From Gudongella sp964575895 (lineage in GTDB: Bacteria > Bacillota > Clostridia > Tissierellales > Tissierellaceae), in the NCBI GenBank assembly GCA_964575895.1, contig CAZNTE010000002.1, positions 72,228-136,227 on the forward strand: DNA of 64,000 nucleotides, given 5' to 3'. Each line of letters begins with the position of its first letter. The stretch's first letter is position 1. The position numbers and the translations under genes are program-made. The notes under the pieces are model-generated. The model was not told where the DNA came from, did no database searches, and saw only the letters and a program-made list of their open reading frames with translations. This document shows, in pieces, positions 53,307 to 61,914 of the stretch.

Positions 53307-53939
53307 TTAGTTACCTATTTCTCCAATTTTAAATCCTGCTTGTTGTATCTTCTCTATAATAGCATCAGGATTTTCAACATCAATTCTTAAGATTACTCTA
53401 ACTACACCCATTACCTTTGCATCCAACTGGGTTAAGTTAATAATATTTATCTTTTCCTTTCTCAAAAGGTCGGTTAATCTTGCCAATTGACCTGGGATGT
53501 CAAACATATGAACAACTATTCTCTCTCCTGAGTCCAATCCAAATACATCGGCAAAAGCACTGAAGATTGAAGAGTGAGTCAATATACCTTCAAACTTACC
53601 ATCTCTATCCACTGCAGCCAGGAAGGGTGTTCTTGCACTATTGAGTAAATGTGAGGCTTTATCGATTCTATCATAACTCTTGATAGTTTCAAATTCCTTA
53701 TTACAAACAGTATCAACTTTACATGTATCTAAAAATTCTTCCTTACTTGAATATTCATTTTCGAAAAATTCTCTATAAATTGCTTCCTTCATCAAAATCC
53801 CATAAATTTGCCCATTGTCTATTACTGGTATGGACAAGAAATTGCCGCTGTTTATCTTCTCCAGAGCAGATCTTATACTTTCATCTGGTGCTGCAACCGT
53901 CAACATGGATGATTTAATCATATGATTTCTTACGTACAT
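53307..53939 (-). CDS. CBS-pair and ACT-domain protein
   Basis: The 210-residue protein has two CBS motifs (about 5-60 and 75-130), which bind adenine nucleotides, and a C-terminal ACT domain (about 140-210), which usually binds amino acids. It resembles the AcuB-like group. No enzyme domain is attached, so a regulatory sensor role is likely. AAGGGGG precedes the ATG at 53939. It follows the unrecognised gene at 53962 by 22 bases and is closed by a terminator. Confidence 0.85.
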   Translation of the reverse strand: MYVRNHMIKSSMLTVAAPDESIRSALEKINSGNFLSIPVIDNGQIYGILMKEAIYREFFENEYSSKEEFLDTCKVDTVCNKEFETIKSYDRIDKASHLLNSARTPFLAAVDRDGKFEGILTHSSIFSAFADVFGLDSGERIVVHMFDIPGQLARLTDLLRKEKINIINLTQLDAKVMGVVRVILRIDVENPDAIIEKIQQAGFKIGEIGN

Positions 53940-53961
53940 TCAAGGACCCCCTTAGATATTT

Positions 53962-54696
53962 TTATTTATATCGTTTTAATACACGATCATTTAGACCATT
54001 CCAATATGCATCCTTATATAATCTAAGCCCATTTCTTGTAACTATTTTTATAACTTCATTATAAATATTTATAAGTTCATCTTTAGTTAATAAACCATCA
54101 TCTTCAGTGATATGAGTTATTTCCTCATTATAATTTATTGTCAACTGTTTGTCCAAATACTTGTTCAAACTGCATATTTTAGCCTTTATTATCTTTTCAC
54201 TGTAATTTGTAATCATTTTATTTAAATGATTGGTGGTTTCTTCATTTTCATCTATATGATCAAAGACCATATCCTTTAGTTTTCTAACATCTTCATTGTT
54301 AGTATCAAAATGAAATAAGTATTTCTGATAATAAAGTTCATTTATTGCATAGGTCTTTACTGTTAAATCCTCTAGACTATTGGCTAACTTAATATTAATA
54401 TGACCATTTTTGTATCCTTCTAAATACAAGAGAAGTTCTAATCTGTTCACATCTTCATGAATTAATTCTCCTAGGTTCATAGCAATCATCTGATTGCCTC
54501 TTCTCTCCTTCAATATTCTTACTATATGACTTCTTAAATATTTCAAAGAAACATATTTTGGAAATATATTTCTAATATTATCTTCTATATCATAAAGGTT
54601 AAGGAGTATATGTATGCTATTTAGATCATTCTTGAATAAGAAATTATGCTTTAATCCTTCATATAAGTCACAAATTGAGTCATTCGATAAAGCCAT
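53962..54696 (-). CDS. Hypothetical helical protein
   Basis: I do not recognise this gene. The 244-residue product is soluble, rich in Leu, Ile, Asn and Lys, and mostly helical, with a HxxxxxRLELLLYLEGYKNG segment near 88-107 and no signal peptide, membrane span or clear catalytic motif. A length and helical pattern like this is seen in many sporulation or phage-type proteins, but I cannot assign one. I start at the ATG at 54696 with GGGGAGG 9 bases upstream. A TATAAT (54750-54755) and a palindrome ATTGTTACAAT (54796) lie upstream. The CBS-ACT gene follows. Confidence 0.75.
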   Translation of the reverse strand: MALSNDSICDLYEGLKHNFLFKNDLNSIHILLNLYDIEDNIRNIFPKYVSLKYLRSHIVRILKERRGNQMIAMNLGELIHEDVNRLELLLYLEGYKNGHINIKLANSLEDLTVKTYAINELYYQKYLFHFDTNNEDVRKLKDMVFDHIDENEETTNHLNKMITNYSEKIIKAKICSLNKYLDKQLTINYNEEITHITEDDGLLTKDELINIYNEVIKIVTRNGLRLYKDAYWNGLNDRVLKRYK

Positions 54697-54814
54697 AGAT
54701 AGCATCCCTCCCCTTAAAATTTTTTTAGGCATTAACTAGTGTAAGATTTATTATACTACATATTCCATTAGATTTCTCTATGAAAATGAAGGATAATTGT
54801 TACAATATCTTAAT

Positions 54815-54861
54815 AAAAAACCTCAATTTGTTGATTATGTAAATCAATCAAACTGAGGTTC
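54815..54861 (-). terminator. Terminator of asnA
   Basis: AACCTCA (54854-54860 on the complement) pairs with TGAGGTT (54819-54825 on the complement) with further internal pairing, and is followed by TTTTTT on the minus strand, 6 bases after the asnA stop. Confidence 0.85.
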
Positions 54862-54866
54862 TATCA

Positions 54867-55856
54867 CTATAGAAGGAATATACCTTCATCTTCACATTTT
54901 ATTATTTCATCCTCTGACCATACTGATGCTTGAACCTGACCAATATGTTTTGCTTGTAAGAAATACATGCAAATTCTCGATTGACCTATTCCTCCACCAA
55001 CTGTATATGGTAAATCACCAGCTAATAATTTCTTATGGTAGTCCATTTCTAGCTTATACTCTGCATCGGCTAGTTTTAATTGTTTGATCATGGCTTCTTC
55101 ATCAACTCTTATCCCCATACTGGAGAGTTCAATTGATTCGTTCAAAACTGGGTTCCAGAATATAATATCCCCATTAAGCTCCCAATCATCGTAGTCTGGC
55201 GCACGTAAATCATGGGGTTTACCTGATCCTAATACTCCACCAATCTTATATATAAATACAGCTCCATATTCTTTTGCTATACTATGCTCTCTGTCCTTTG
55301 GGCTTAGTTCTGGGTACTTATCTTCCAATTCCTGAGATGATATATAGGTTATATTTTCAGGAAGTTTCTTATAAAGTCTTGAAGGATACAAGTCTGTAAT
55401 GTATTCCTCTGTTTCCTTAAAAGCTTCATATATACTATCAACTACAGTCTTAAGAGTTTCAAGATTTCTATCTTCTTTCCTAATAATCTTCTCCCAATCC
55501 CATTGGTCAACATATATTGAGTGAATTCTGTCCACGTACTCATCAGGTCTAATTGCATCCATATCAGTATAAAGTCCTTCACCTACACTGAACTCATACC
55601 ATTTTAATGCCATTCTTTTCCACTTTGCCAATGATTGAACTATTTCCAAGTCTGTATCATATTTTCTCATTTTAAAGGAAACAGCTTTCTCACTACCTGA
55701 TAGGTTATCATTCAATCCTGTTTCAGGTCTTACAAACAAGGGTGCAGATACCCTTGTCAAATTTAGTTTACTTGATAAACTTCTTTCAAAGAAATCCTTA
55801 ATTTGTTTAATTCCAACTTGTGCCTCCCTAGGAGTAAATCCATTTACCATCATCAT
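54867..55856 (-). CDS. asnA: Aspartate-ammonia ligase (asparagine synthetase A)
   Basis: AsnA makes asparagine from aspartate, ammonia and ATP. It is a class II aminoacyl-tRNA-synthetase-like fold related to AspRS. Visible motifs are LTRVSAPLFV near 34, MDAIRPDE near 100, HSIYVDQWDWEK near 111 and GGGIGQSRICM near 287. I start at the ATG at 55856, 9 bases from AGGAG; an ATG at 55865 abuts that site. A T-box with an Asn specifier controls it, and a terminator ends it, so it is a single-gene unit. Confidence 0.96.
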   Translation of the reverse strand: MMMVNGFTPREAQVGIKQIKDFFERSLSSKLNLTRVSAPLFVRPETGLNDNLSGSEKAVSFKMRKYDTDLEIVQSLAKWKRMALKWYEFSVGEGLYTDMDAIRPDEYVDRIHSIYVDQWDWEKIIRKEDRNLETLKTVVDSIYEAFKETEEYITDLYPSRLYKKLPENITYISSQELEDKYPELSPKDREHSIAKEYGAVFIYKIGGVLGSGKPHDLRAPDYDDWELNGDIIFWNPVLNESIELSSMGIRVDEEAMIKQLKLADAEYKLEMDYHKKLLAGDLPYTVGGGIGQSRICMYFLQAKHIGQVQASVWSEDEIIKCEDEGIFLL

Positions 55857-55883
55857 AATTTCCATCTCCTTTTAATTTTGAAT

Positions 55884-56157
55884 ATAAAAAAACCTTCCAT
55901 CCCTTATATAAAGGACGAAAGGTTACTCTCGCGGTACCACCTAAATTAGCAATAATGCTCACTCAATTCCGTACGGATAAAATATCGATACGTTATAGCT
56001 AATAACGGGCTATACCGTCTGAGCCTACTAGAAAATCGTTCGGTCAGATGCTCAGGGCTGTTCTTCACAATAGACATCGTATTGGGATCTCACCATTCCC
56101 AACTCTCTTTGACTACTCTCTAGTGCTACTCTTCCCTTCACTGCAATGTATTAAACT
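55884..56157 (-). promoter_or_regulatory. T-box leader of asnA (Asn specifier AAC)
   Basis: The minus-strand leader has AGAGAGT and GGTGAGA in stem I, the specifier context GAAGAACAGCCCTGAGC (56050-56066) with codon AAC at 56060-56062, and the T-box core GGTGGTACCGCGAG (rev. comp. at 55928-55941). The terminator arm CCTTTCGTCCTT pairs with AAGGGATGGAAGG and is followed by seven T. Codon position relative to TGAGC matches that in the aspS leader. Uncharged tRNA-Asn should switch asnA on. Confidence 0.93.
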
Positions 56158-56163
56158 GTAATC

Positions 56164-56192
56164 AGTATACAATCAATTTTAAATTTAGTCAA
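56164..56192 (-). promoter_or_regulatory. Sigma-A promoter of the asnA T-box
   Basis: TTGACT (56187-56192), a 17-base spacer and TATACT (56164-56169) lie just before the T-box leader and just after the phospholipase-like gene. Confidence 0.82.
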
Positions 56193-56199
56193 CACTTTT

Positions 56200-56838
56200 T
56201 TATACTTCTAAAGCAAAAACTTTATGAATATCTTCTGAATATTCATTTATAACATCAAGTACAAAATATGTTATCTTTAAATTTAAAGATAAGGCAAAAT
56301 CTAAGTCAGTCTTAAAACCAATCTTGGTATTTGAGTACTCTTCTACCACATCTTCAATGTACTTAACTATTGCTTCCTTAAGACTAATAAGATTCTCATC
56401 ATAAATATTTAAGTCATTAACAGTAATCAAATTCTTCTTGAATGTATGGTTTGGAGCATAATCATTGAGTTTTGCTTCATACCTAACATGTTTGATCATA
56501 GTTCCATTAAATGTCCATCTCTTAGCATGTGGAACACAAACATAGTCTGATAAATAATGGGAAATTATTCCCAACTTCCTACTTAGAAGCTTAATACCAA
56601 TGGGATCCTTGATCTTTTTAAAGTCAATATATCTACTAATAAAGATGATTTTCATGATCTCCATAGCGATATAGTTTATACTTTCATCCTGATAGTGTCT
56701 AATTAATTTGTATTTTGGCAATATATCAGGAGCAATTGAGCCCCATAGCAATTTTTCTTTATCCAGTTTTAAATCGTATATGTCAAGTACATTATCATAG
56801 ACTTGCGCTGCAATAATTTTGTGAGTATCTGCGAAAAT
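56200..56838 (-). CDS. Zinc-dependent phospholipase C-family protein
   Basis: The protein matches the zinc-dependent PLC/S1-P1-type fold: ADTHKIIA at the N-terminus, WGSIAPDILPKYKLIRH near 33 and LGIISHYLSDYVCVPHAKRW near 86-105, with His and Asp metal ligands. No signal peptide is seen. The start is unusual. A TTG at 56904 lies in the -35 box of the promoter, and a GTG at 56847 is inside the AAGGGAG site. I infer an ATT start at 56838, 8 bases from that site, giving about 212 residues. Enzyme activity is not proven for such intracellular relatives. Confidence 0.8.
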   Translation of the reverse strand: MFADTHKIIAAQVYDNVLDIYDLKLDKEKLLWGSIAPDILPKYKLIRHYQDESINYIAMEIMKIIFISRYIDFKKIKDPIGIKLLSRKLGIISHYLSDYVCVPHAKRWTFNGTMIKHVRYEAKLNDYAPNHTFKKNLITVNDLNIYDENLISLKEAIVKYIEDVVEEYSNTKIGFKTDLDFALSLNLKITYFVLDVINEYSEDIHKVFALEV

Positions 56839-56875
56839 GTTAAACACTCCCTTACTTTTAATATCAACTTCCTTC

Positions 56876-56904
56876 AATATATAATAAGTGTAAAAGTATG
56901 TCAA
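56876..56904 (-). promoter_or_regulatory. Sigma-A promoter of the phospholipase-like gene
   Basis: Perfect TTGACA (56899-56904), a 17-base spacer and TATATT (56876-56881). Transcription should start near 56869, inside what would be coding sequence if a TTG start at 56904 were used. A palindrome ATTGTAACAAT (56923-56933) lies 19 bases upstream. Confidence 0.88.
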
Positions 56905-56942
56905 CCAATTAAATATTATATTATTGTAACAATATTGTGATA

Positions 56943-57467
56943 TTAAGAAAAATTGCCAAAGAAATCTTTGTAAATTTGGTAGTTTTCATCAGAATATAAA
57001 ACCAGATTAATCTTCTCAATATTTTTTCTAATTTTAGAAAATTCCACTATTGCCTTATAGACAACTTCAACAGCTTCATCAATAGGATATGAATAAGCAC
57101 CAGTAGATATGGATGGAAAAGAGATGGTTTTAATCTCATACTCTTCTGCAAGTTTCAGGGAGTTAAAATAGGCATTGAAAAGTAGTCTCTCATCCATGCC
57201 CTGATTAGTACCATAAATAGGTCCAACTGTATGGATAACATATTTACAAGGCAAATCTCCACCTATAGTTAATCTAGCTTCTCCTGTGGGACAGCCCCTA
57301 TGCTTGATACACTGTTGGAGGATTCTTGGTCCACCTTTTCTATGAATTGCTCCATCTACCCCTCCACCACCAAGTAAACTATTATTGGCAGCATTCACAA
57401 TGGCATCAACCCTCTCTTCAGTTATGTCCCCTTTTTTTATCTCTACATTAATCTCTCCAATTTTCAT
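56943..57467 (-). CDS. Macrodomain protein (O-acetyl-ADP-ribose deacetylase family)
   Basis: Macrodomains bind ADP-ribose and often remove O-acetyl or ADP-ribosyl groups. The 174-residue single-domain protein shows IVNAANNSLLGGGGVDGAIH near 24-43, CPTGEARLT near 60 and SFPSISTGAYSYP near 120, all ligand-binding loops of the YmdB/MacroD group. GGAGGAGG precedes the ATG. It begins one base after the GH18 gene stop, so the two are co-transcribed; a functional link is not obvious. Confidence 0.94.
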   Translation of the reverse strand: MKIGEINVEIKKGDITEERVDAIVNAANNSLLGGGGVDGAIHRKGGPRILQQCIKHRGCPTGEARLTIGGDLPCKYVIHTVGPIYGTNQGMDERLLFNAYFNSLKLAEEYEIKTISFPSISTGAYSYPIDEAVEVVYKAIVEFSKIRKNIEKINLVLYSDENYQIYKDFFGNFS

Positions 57468-59120
57468 CTAACTTTCCTCCTCCAAAAAATCCTCCAAAGC
57501 ATTCCATACTTCAGGAGTTTCAAATCCTTTTCTCCAACTGGCTACTCCAGCTAAATCATACTTATGAACAAGGGAGACCTTGTTGAACAGAGAGTTGATA
57601 TCTTCAATCCATATTTCATGGAAGTAATCCTCAAAATCTACTCTTCCATAAAATTGCTTTATATCATCCTTCCATTGGAGATCTATGTTATTTCTTTTTA
57701 CAAAATTATTGGCAGCTTCCATACCAATGGCTTGAGATGAGACTTTTCCATCTCTTGTTGTCCACATTCTAGTATAAAAGGGCATTGCCAGAATCATCTT
57801 TTCATTTGGCACCAGCTCTAGTACTCCAGTTAAGGATCTCTCTACCCAAGTGTATTCAGCAACACTACCAGCTATTGGGCTTGAAGCCCAGTGTTGATCA
57901 TAAGCCATCAAAACCATATAATCTACTGCTTTATGCAATCTCTGTCTATCCAAGAACATGGACCAAGTTGGACTGGTGGATATGCCAGTTACATCCATTG
58001 ATACAACGAGATTGTTTTCTCTGAATATTGGATATAACTCCCTCATAAATTGAGTCATTACATCCTTATCCTGGTAGTATACATTTTCAAAATCAATGTT
58101 TATACCTTGAAAACCATAGGATAAGAATATATCCAAGAGATTATTTATTATTTTTTCTCGCATGCTGCTGGAATTTAAAATCACAGTGGTTAGAGCAGGG
58201 TCAAATTCATTGGTTACAGATGGCCATATGTCTACACCTAAATCCCTATACTTAGATACATAGTCCCTGTTTCCCTTATCGTATATTTCCCCATTCTCAT
58301 CAACCACATCAAACCATGTTGGAGAAATCACATTAACACCTGGAATTCGTTTTATATTGTCTACATTTCTTACCACTCCATAGGTGTAATCCCAGGTCAT
58401 GTTGACTTTTCTAGTTCTTCTATTAGTGTCTTCATCTTCAATCCCACCAAGAAAAACTTCCTTGCTTAAATCCACAATAATACTATTGGGATTGACATAC
58501 CCAAATCTACCATCTCTGGTTAAAACATAAAACCAACCCTTCTCTTGTTGCAGTACTCTCAATTTAGTATCCTTGTTTATAATATCTCCAATTACTGGGG
58601 ATAATTCATGTGGACTATATCTTAGATATTCATCTTTTGTAAGACTGCCATAGATGTATAAGGTGTCTTTAAACTCTATGATTATTGAACTATCATATAT
58701 ACCTACATCTAGTTTTTCTTTATATTCTTCTTCCAATAGTCTAAGAGGAATATATGTTGTATTGTTTATTTTTCTTATAGGCTCATCAATTATTACATTC
58801 TTGCGATTAAAGGTTGCAATAGTATCATCCAACTTAAATCTTTTAACTTGAGTTGGACTTGTTATTATCAAGATACCTTCATCCTCATCAAAAAATATAT
58901 CCTCATCCATTGTTTCTTTTACTAACTTCCAATTTATATAAAATTTGTCTTCTAATACTAACAGATTATCATCTTTGTATATCTTATCATCTACGATTAC
59001 CATCTCACCGTATTCATATGGCAATTCTTCCATATTTATATAGGTTAAATCATTGTAAACTCTATAACCTGTTGAAATTATTAAAATTAGAAGAATTACA
59101 AATGTAATTAGCTTTCTCAA
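57468..59120 (-). CDS. Secreted/anchored GH18 glycoside hydrolase with SH3 domain
   Basis: The product has an N-terminal signal anchor (about 4-20), a copper-amine-oxidase-N-like domain (about 40-150), a bacterial SH3 domain (about 155-215) and a GH18 TIM barrel (about 235-545). The catalytic motif GINIDFE at 339-345 ends in the proton donor Glu345, with Asn in place of the second Asp, as in spore-cortex SleL relatives. It probably cuts N-acetylglucosamine linkages of cell wall or spore cortex. The start is a TTG at 59120, 9 bases from GAGGTGA. It lies 1 base before the macrodomain gene. Confidence 0.9.
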   Translation of the reverse strand: MRKLITFVILLILIISTGYRVYNDLTYINMEELPYEYGEMVIVDDKIYKDDNLLVLEDKFYINWKLVKETMDEDIFFDEDEGILIITSPTQVKRFKLDDTIATFNRKNVIIDEPIRKINNTTYIPLRLLEEEYKEKLDVGIYDSSIIIEFKDTLYIYGSLTKDEYLRYSPHELSPVIGDIINKDTKLRVLQQEKGWFYVLTRDGRFGYVNPNSIIVDLSKEVFLGGIEDEDTNRRTRKVNMTWDYTYGVVRNVDNIKRIPGVNVISPTWFDVVDENGEIYDKGNRDYVSKYRDLGVDIWPSVTNEFDPALTTVILNSSSMREKIINNLLDIFLSYGFQGINIDFENVYYQDKDVMTQFMRELYPIFRENNLVVSMDVTGISTSPTWSMFLDRQRLHKAVDYMVLMAYDQHWASSPIAGSVAEYTWVERSLTGVLELVPNEKMILAMPFYTRMWTTRDGKVSSQAIGMEAANNFVKRNNIDLQWKDDIKQFYGRVDFEDYFHEIWIEDINSLFNKVSLVHKYDLAGVASWRKGFETPEVWNALEDFLEEES

Positions 59121-59182
59121 CGAAACATCACCTCAAAACTATTATATAAGATGGAGGGTCTTATATCAAACTATATAACAAT

Positions 59183-59213
59183 AAAAAGCCTAAGTATAAA
59201 ATTACACTTAGGC
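59183..59213 (-). terminator. Terminator of the SLC13-type transporter gene
   Basis: GCCTAAGT and ACTTAGGC form an 8-base-pair stem followed by TTTTTAT on the minus strand, 8 bases after the stop. Confidence 0.85.
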
Positions 59214-59220
59214 GAATTTA

Positions 59221-61008
59221 TTATAGAGGCCATATGAACAATATTAGAGGAGTTGCAACAACTATTAGGATAATTGATAGAGGCAACCCAAGCTTCCAAT
59301 AATCAGTAAATTTATATCCTGCTGGTCCCATAACCAACAGATTAGTTTGATGACCGATGGGGGTTAAAAATGCAGCTGAAGCAGCTATTCCAACACCCAT
59401 TAAATAAGGATCTGGAGATACCCCTAAGACTTGTGATAAGCTTATTGCTATTGGACCCATCAATACAGCTGTTGCTGAAGTACTAATTAAATTTGCTAGT
59501 CCAAGGGTTAAGACCATCATTAAAGCTACCATAAATCCAGGGGGAATAAATCCAGAAACCCTAAATAAGAAGGAAGCTATTGTATCTGCCCCTCCACTTT
59601 GGGAAAGTGCAATTCCCAAAGGGATAAGTGAACCAAGCATAATAATTGATGGCCATTCTATGGCATCATAGAATTCTCTGGGAGTTATGATTTTAGATAA
59701 GACAAGAGTTATGGCTGCCACAGAAAATGAAACCTGTACTGGAAATACACCTATGGTTGTTAAGATTATTGACATTAAAAATACACCTATGGTAAAGTAC
59801 ATTTTCCAAACAGCTCTGTCAGTTACAATCTCAACCCCTCTTTCAGCAAGTGGTAAGCATCCCATTTTATTATATATATCCTTCAAAACTGCCGTAGGAG
59901 CTTGTATTAATAGAACATCCCCCGCCTTAAATCTTAAGGACTTTAATCTTTCTACAGAGTAGACCCCTTTTCTGGATAAGGCTACAAGGTTTACACTATA
60001 CCTGTTCCTTAACTTGGTTTCATATGCCGTTCTACCAACAAGTGGAGAATCATCCCTTAATACAACCTCAACAAGGTCCATGTCTCTGGATTTGATTAAA
60101 GATTCCTCTAACTCCAAGTGTTTTCTTGCTCCTTTTAACTTTATTCCAGTCTTATCTATTAAATCAGCTAACCCCACTGGAATTGTCTTAATTATTAAAA
60201 TATCATCCTCTGAAAGCACTTCTAAAGGAGATGGAGCAATTATCTTTTTATCACTCCTAATTATACTTAATATTTCAACTTCCAGGTTATATACCTTGTT
60301 TATATCTATAATTGTTCTTCCTATAAGCTTACTATTCTTTACCACTTGAACTTCAGATAGGTATTCGCCAATGTTAAATGATTTCTCAATTCCTTGGGAT
60401 TCTCTTTTGGGTATTAACTTTCTTCCAAATATTGCCATAAAAAGTATACCTAGTATACTTACTGTAAGACCAATTGGTGTAAAATCAAAAAAACTAAAGC
60501 CCTCTGCTCCTGTACTAATTCTATATGATGAAACGATTAGGTTAGGAGGAGTCCCAATTTCAGTCATCATGCCACCTAAAAGTGCTGAAAAAGCCAATGG
60601 CATTAGTATTTGAGACGGGGGAAATTTCTTTTCCCTTGATATTTTAATTGCCACAGGTAATACAAGAGCTAAAGCACCAATGTTGTTCATAAAACCTGAT
60701 AAAACTGCAGTAACTAACATTAATTTTGCCATAATAACTTTTTCAGATGGTGTTTTCCTATTTAGCAGATGTACTATTGCATCAATAAAGCCAGTCTTTA
60801 CTAGAGCGGCACTTATTACCAAAACTGCTGCTACAGTAATTATTGCAGGGTGACTAAAGCCTTGAAAAGTATCCTCAGGCTTTAAAACACCAAAAATAGT
60901 CAATGCCAATAATCCAAGTAAGGCAACAAAATCATACCTAATTCTTCCAATTATAAAAAGAACTAAAACAGATATTATAATTAGGAATACAATTATCTGA
61001 TCAAACAT
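59221..61008 (-). CDS. SLC13/CitT-superfamily anion transporter with TrkA-C domains
   Basis: The 595-residue protein has about ten to twelve membrane segments in two halves, interrupted by two RCK_C (TrkA-C) domains (about 205-290 and 295-375). Each half has a conserved SNT/TAT-like loop: MTEIGTPPNLIVSS near 158-171 and NLISTSATAVLMGPIA near 510. Such proteins move dicarboxylates, sulfate or related anions with sodium; the substrate cannot be read from the sequence. GGAGG precedes the ATG. A 2-keto-4-pentenoate hydratase and an M20 hydrolase lie upstream on the same strand, which may hint at uptake of an organic acid. Confidence 0.9.
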   Translation of the reverse strand: MFDQIIVFLIIISVLVLFIIGRIRYDFVALLGLLALTIFGVLKPEDTFQGFSHPAIITVAAVLVISAALVKTGFIDAIVHLLNRKTPSEKVIMAKLMLVTAVLSGFMNNIGALALVLPVAIKISREKKFPPSQILMPLAFSALLGGMMTEIGTPPNLIVSSYRISTGAEGFSFFDFTPIGLTVSILGILFMAIFGRKLIPKRESQGIEKSFNIGEYLSEVQVVKNSKLIGRTIIDINKVYNLEVEILSIIRSDKKIIAPSPLEVLSEDDILIIKTIPVGLADLIDKTGIKLKGARKHLELEESLIKSRDMDLVEVVLRDDSPLVGRTAYETKLRNRYSVNLVALSRKGVYSVERLKSLRFKAGDVLLIQAPTAVLKDIYNKMGCLPLAERGVEIVTDRAVWKMYFTIGVFLMSIILTTIGVFPVQVSFSVAAITLVLSKIITPREFYDAIEWPSIIMLGSLIPLGIALSQSGGADTIASFLFRVSGFIPPGFMVALMMVLTLGLANLISTSATAVLMGPIAISLSQVLGVSPDPYLMGVGIAASAAFLTPIGHQTNLLVMGPAGYKFTDYWKLGLPLSIILIVVATPLILFIWPL

Positions 61009-61076
61009 AAGGTGGCCTCCAAGATATATATATTTTTATACTTATACCACTTAATACTTAAATATACTCAATTTTA

Positions 61077-61111
61077 ATCAAGAGCATCAGATAATATCCA
61101 ATGCTCTTGAT
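61077..61111 (-). terminator. Hairpin after the hydratase gene, probable terminator
   Basis: A perfect 11-base-pair stem ATCAAGAGCAT/ATGCTCTTGAT with a 13-base loop lies 6 bases after the hydratase stop. The following minus-strand bases TAAAATTG have no clean T-run, so termination may be partial. Confidence 0.6.
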
Positions 61112-61117
61112 CAAATT

Positions 61118-61906
61118 CTATAAAAAACTTACTTCAACACTTCCTAGTCCAGTGAAGGAGCACTGAAATTTATCTCCTCTAAATGCTTCTGGTGAAGCTG
61201 TAAAAGCTCCGGAAAGTATGACTTCCCCTTCCTTAAGTATGACTCCAAACTCATAAAGTTTATTGGCTAACCAAACAACTCCCTTGGCTGGATTACCCAG
61301 CACTTCCCTTCCTTTCCCACTATTTACCAGTTCTCCATTTTTAAATAGAGTCATTTCTATTTCATTTAAATCTATTTCTCCAGCTGGGATCCTTTTATCT
61401 CCCAATACATAGAAGGCACTTGAACCATTATCCGCTATAGTATCAACAAGTTTTATCTTCCAATCTTCAATTCTACTATCCACAATCTCAATTGACCCGC
61501 ATATATAGTCAGTAGCTTCATAAACATCTTGAAGGGTTACATTTGGCCCTACTAGATCTTTCTTAAGAACAAAGGCGATTTCACCCTCTACTTTTGGTCT
61601 AATAACTTTATCCATTGAAATAGATCCACCATTTAATACTTCCATACTTTTATATAAATGCCCATAATCTGGCTCAGATATATTCAGTAGCTCTTGCATG
61701 CCCTTAGATGTTAGGCCTATTTTCTTTCCTGATATCAGTTCACCATCACCGATGGACCTCATTACATTTATCAATTGAATGTCATATGCATCTTCCACTG
61801 TTAAGTTTGGATTTGTCTCACTTAGTGGTGGTATGGTCTTATTATTTTTTAATCCACTGTATAAAAGATCAGCATGCTCTTTATTTGCTTTATTTGTCAT
61901 ATTCAT
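61118..61906 (-). CDS. 2-keto-4-pentenoate hydratase (MhpD)-family enzyme
   Basis: The 262-residue protein is in the fumarylacetoacetate hydrolase superfamily, closest to MhpD/TesE/DmpE hydratases of aromatic meta-cleavage and to related oxaloacetate or 4-oxalocrotonate decarboxylases. Visible features include SGKKIGLTSKGMQELL near 58, KVEGEIAFVL near 104, ELVNSGKG near 195 and LKEGEVILSGAF near 221. No other aromatic pathway gene is nearby, so the substrate is uncertain. AGTAGGT precedes the ATG. It is 8 bases after the M20 gene, its likely operon partner. Confidence 0.85.
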   Translation of the reverse strand: MNMTNKANKEHADLLYSGLKNNKTIPPLSETNPNLTVEDAYDIQLINVMRSIGDGELISGKKIGLTSKGMQELLNISEPDYGHLYKSMEVLNGGSISMDKVIRPKVEGEIAFVLKKDLVGPNVTLQDVYEATDYICGSIEIVDSRIEDWKIKLVDTIADNGSSAFYVLGDKRIPAGEIDLNEIEMTLFKNGELVNSGKGREVLGNPAKGVVWLANKLYEFGVILKEGEVILSGAFTASPEAFRGDKFQCSFTGLGSVEVSFL

Positions 61907-61914
61907 TGTTTTAC

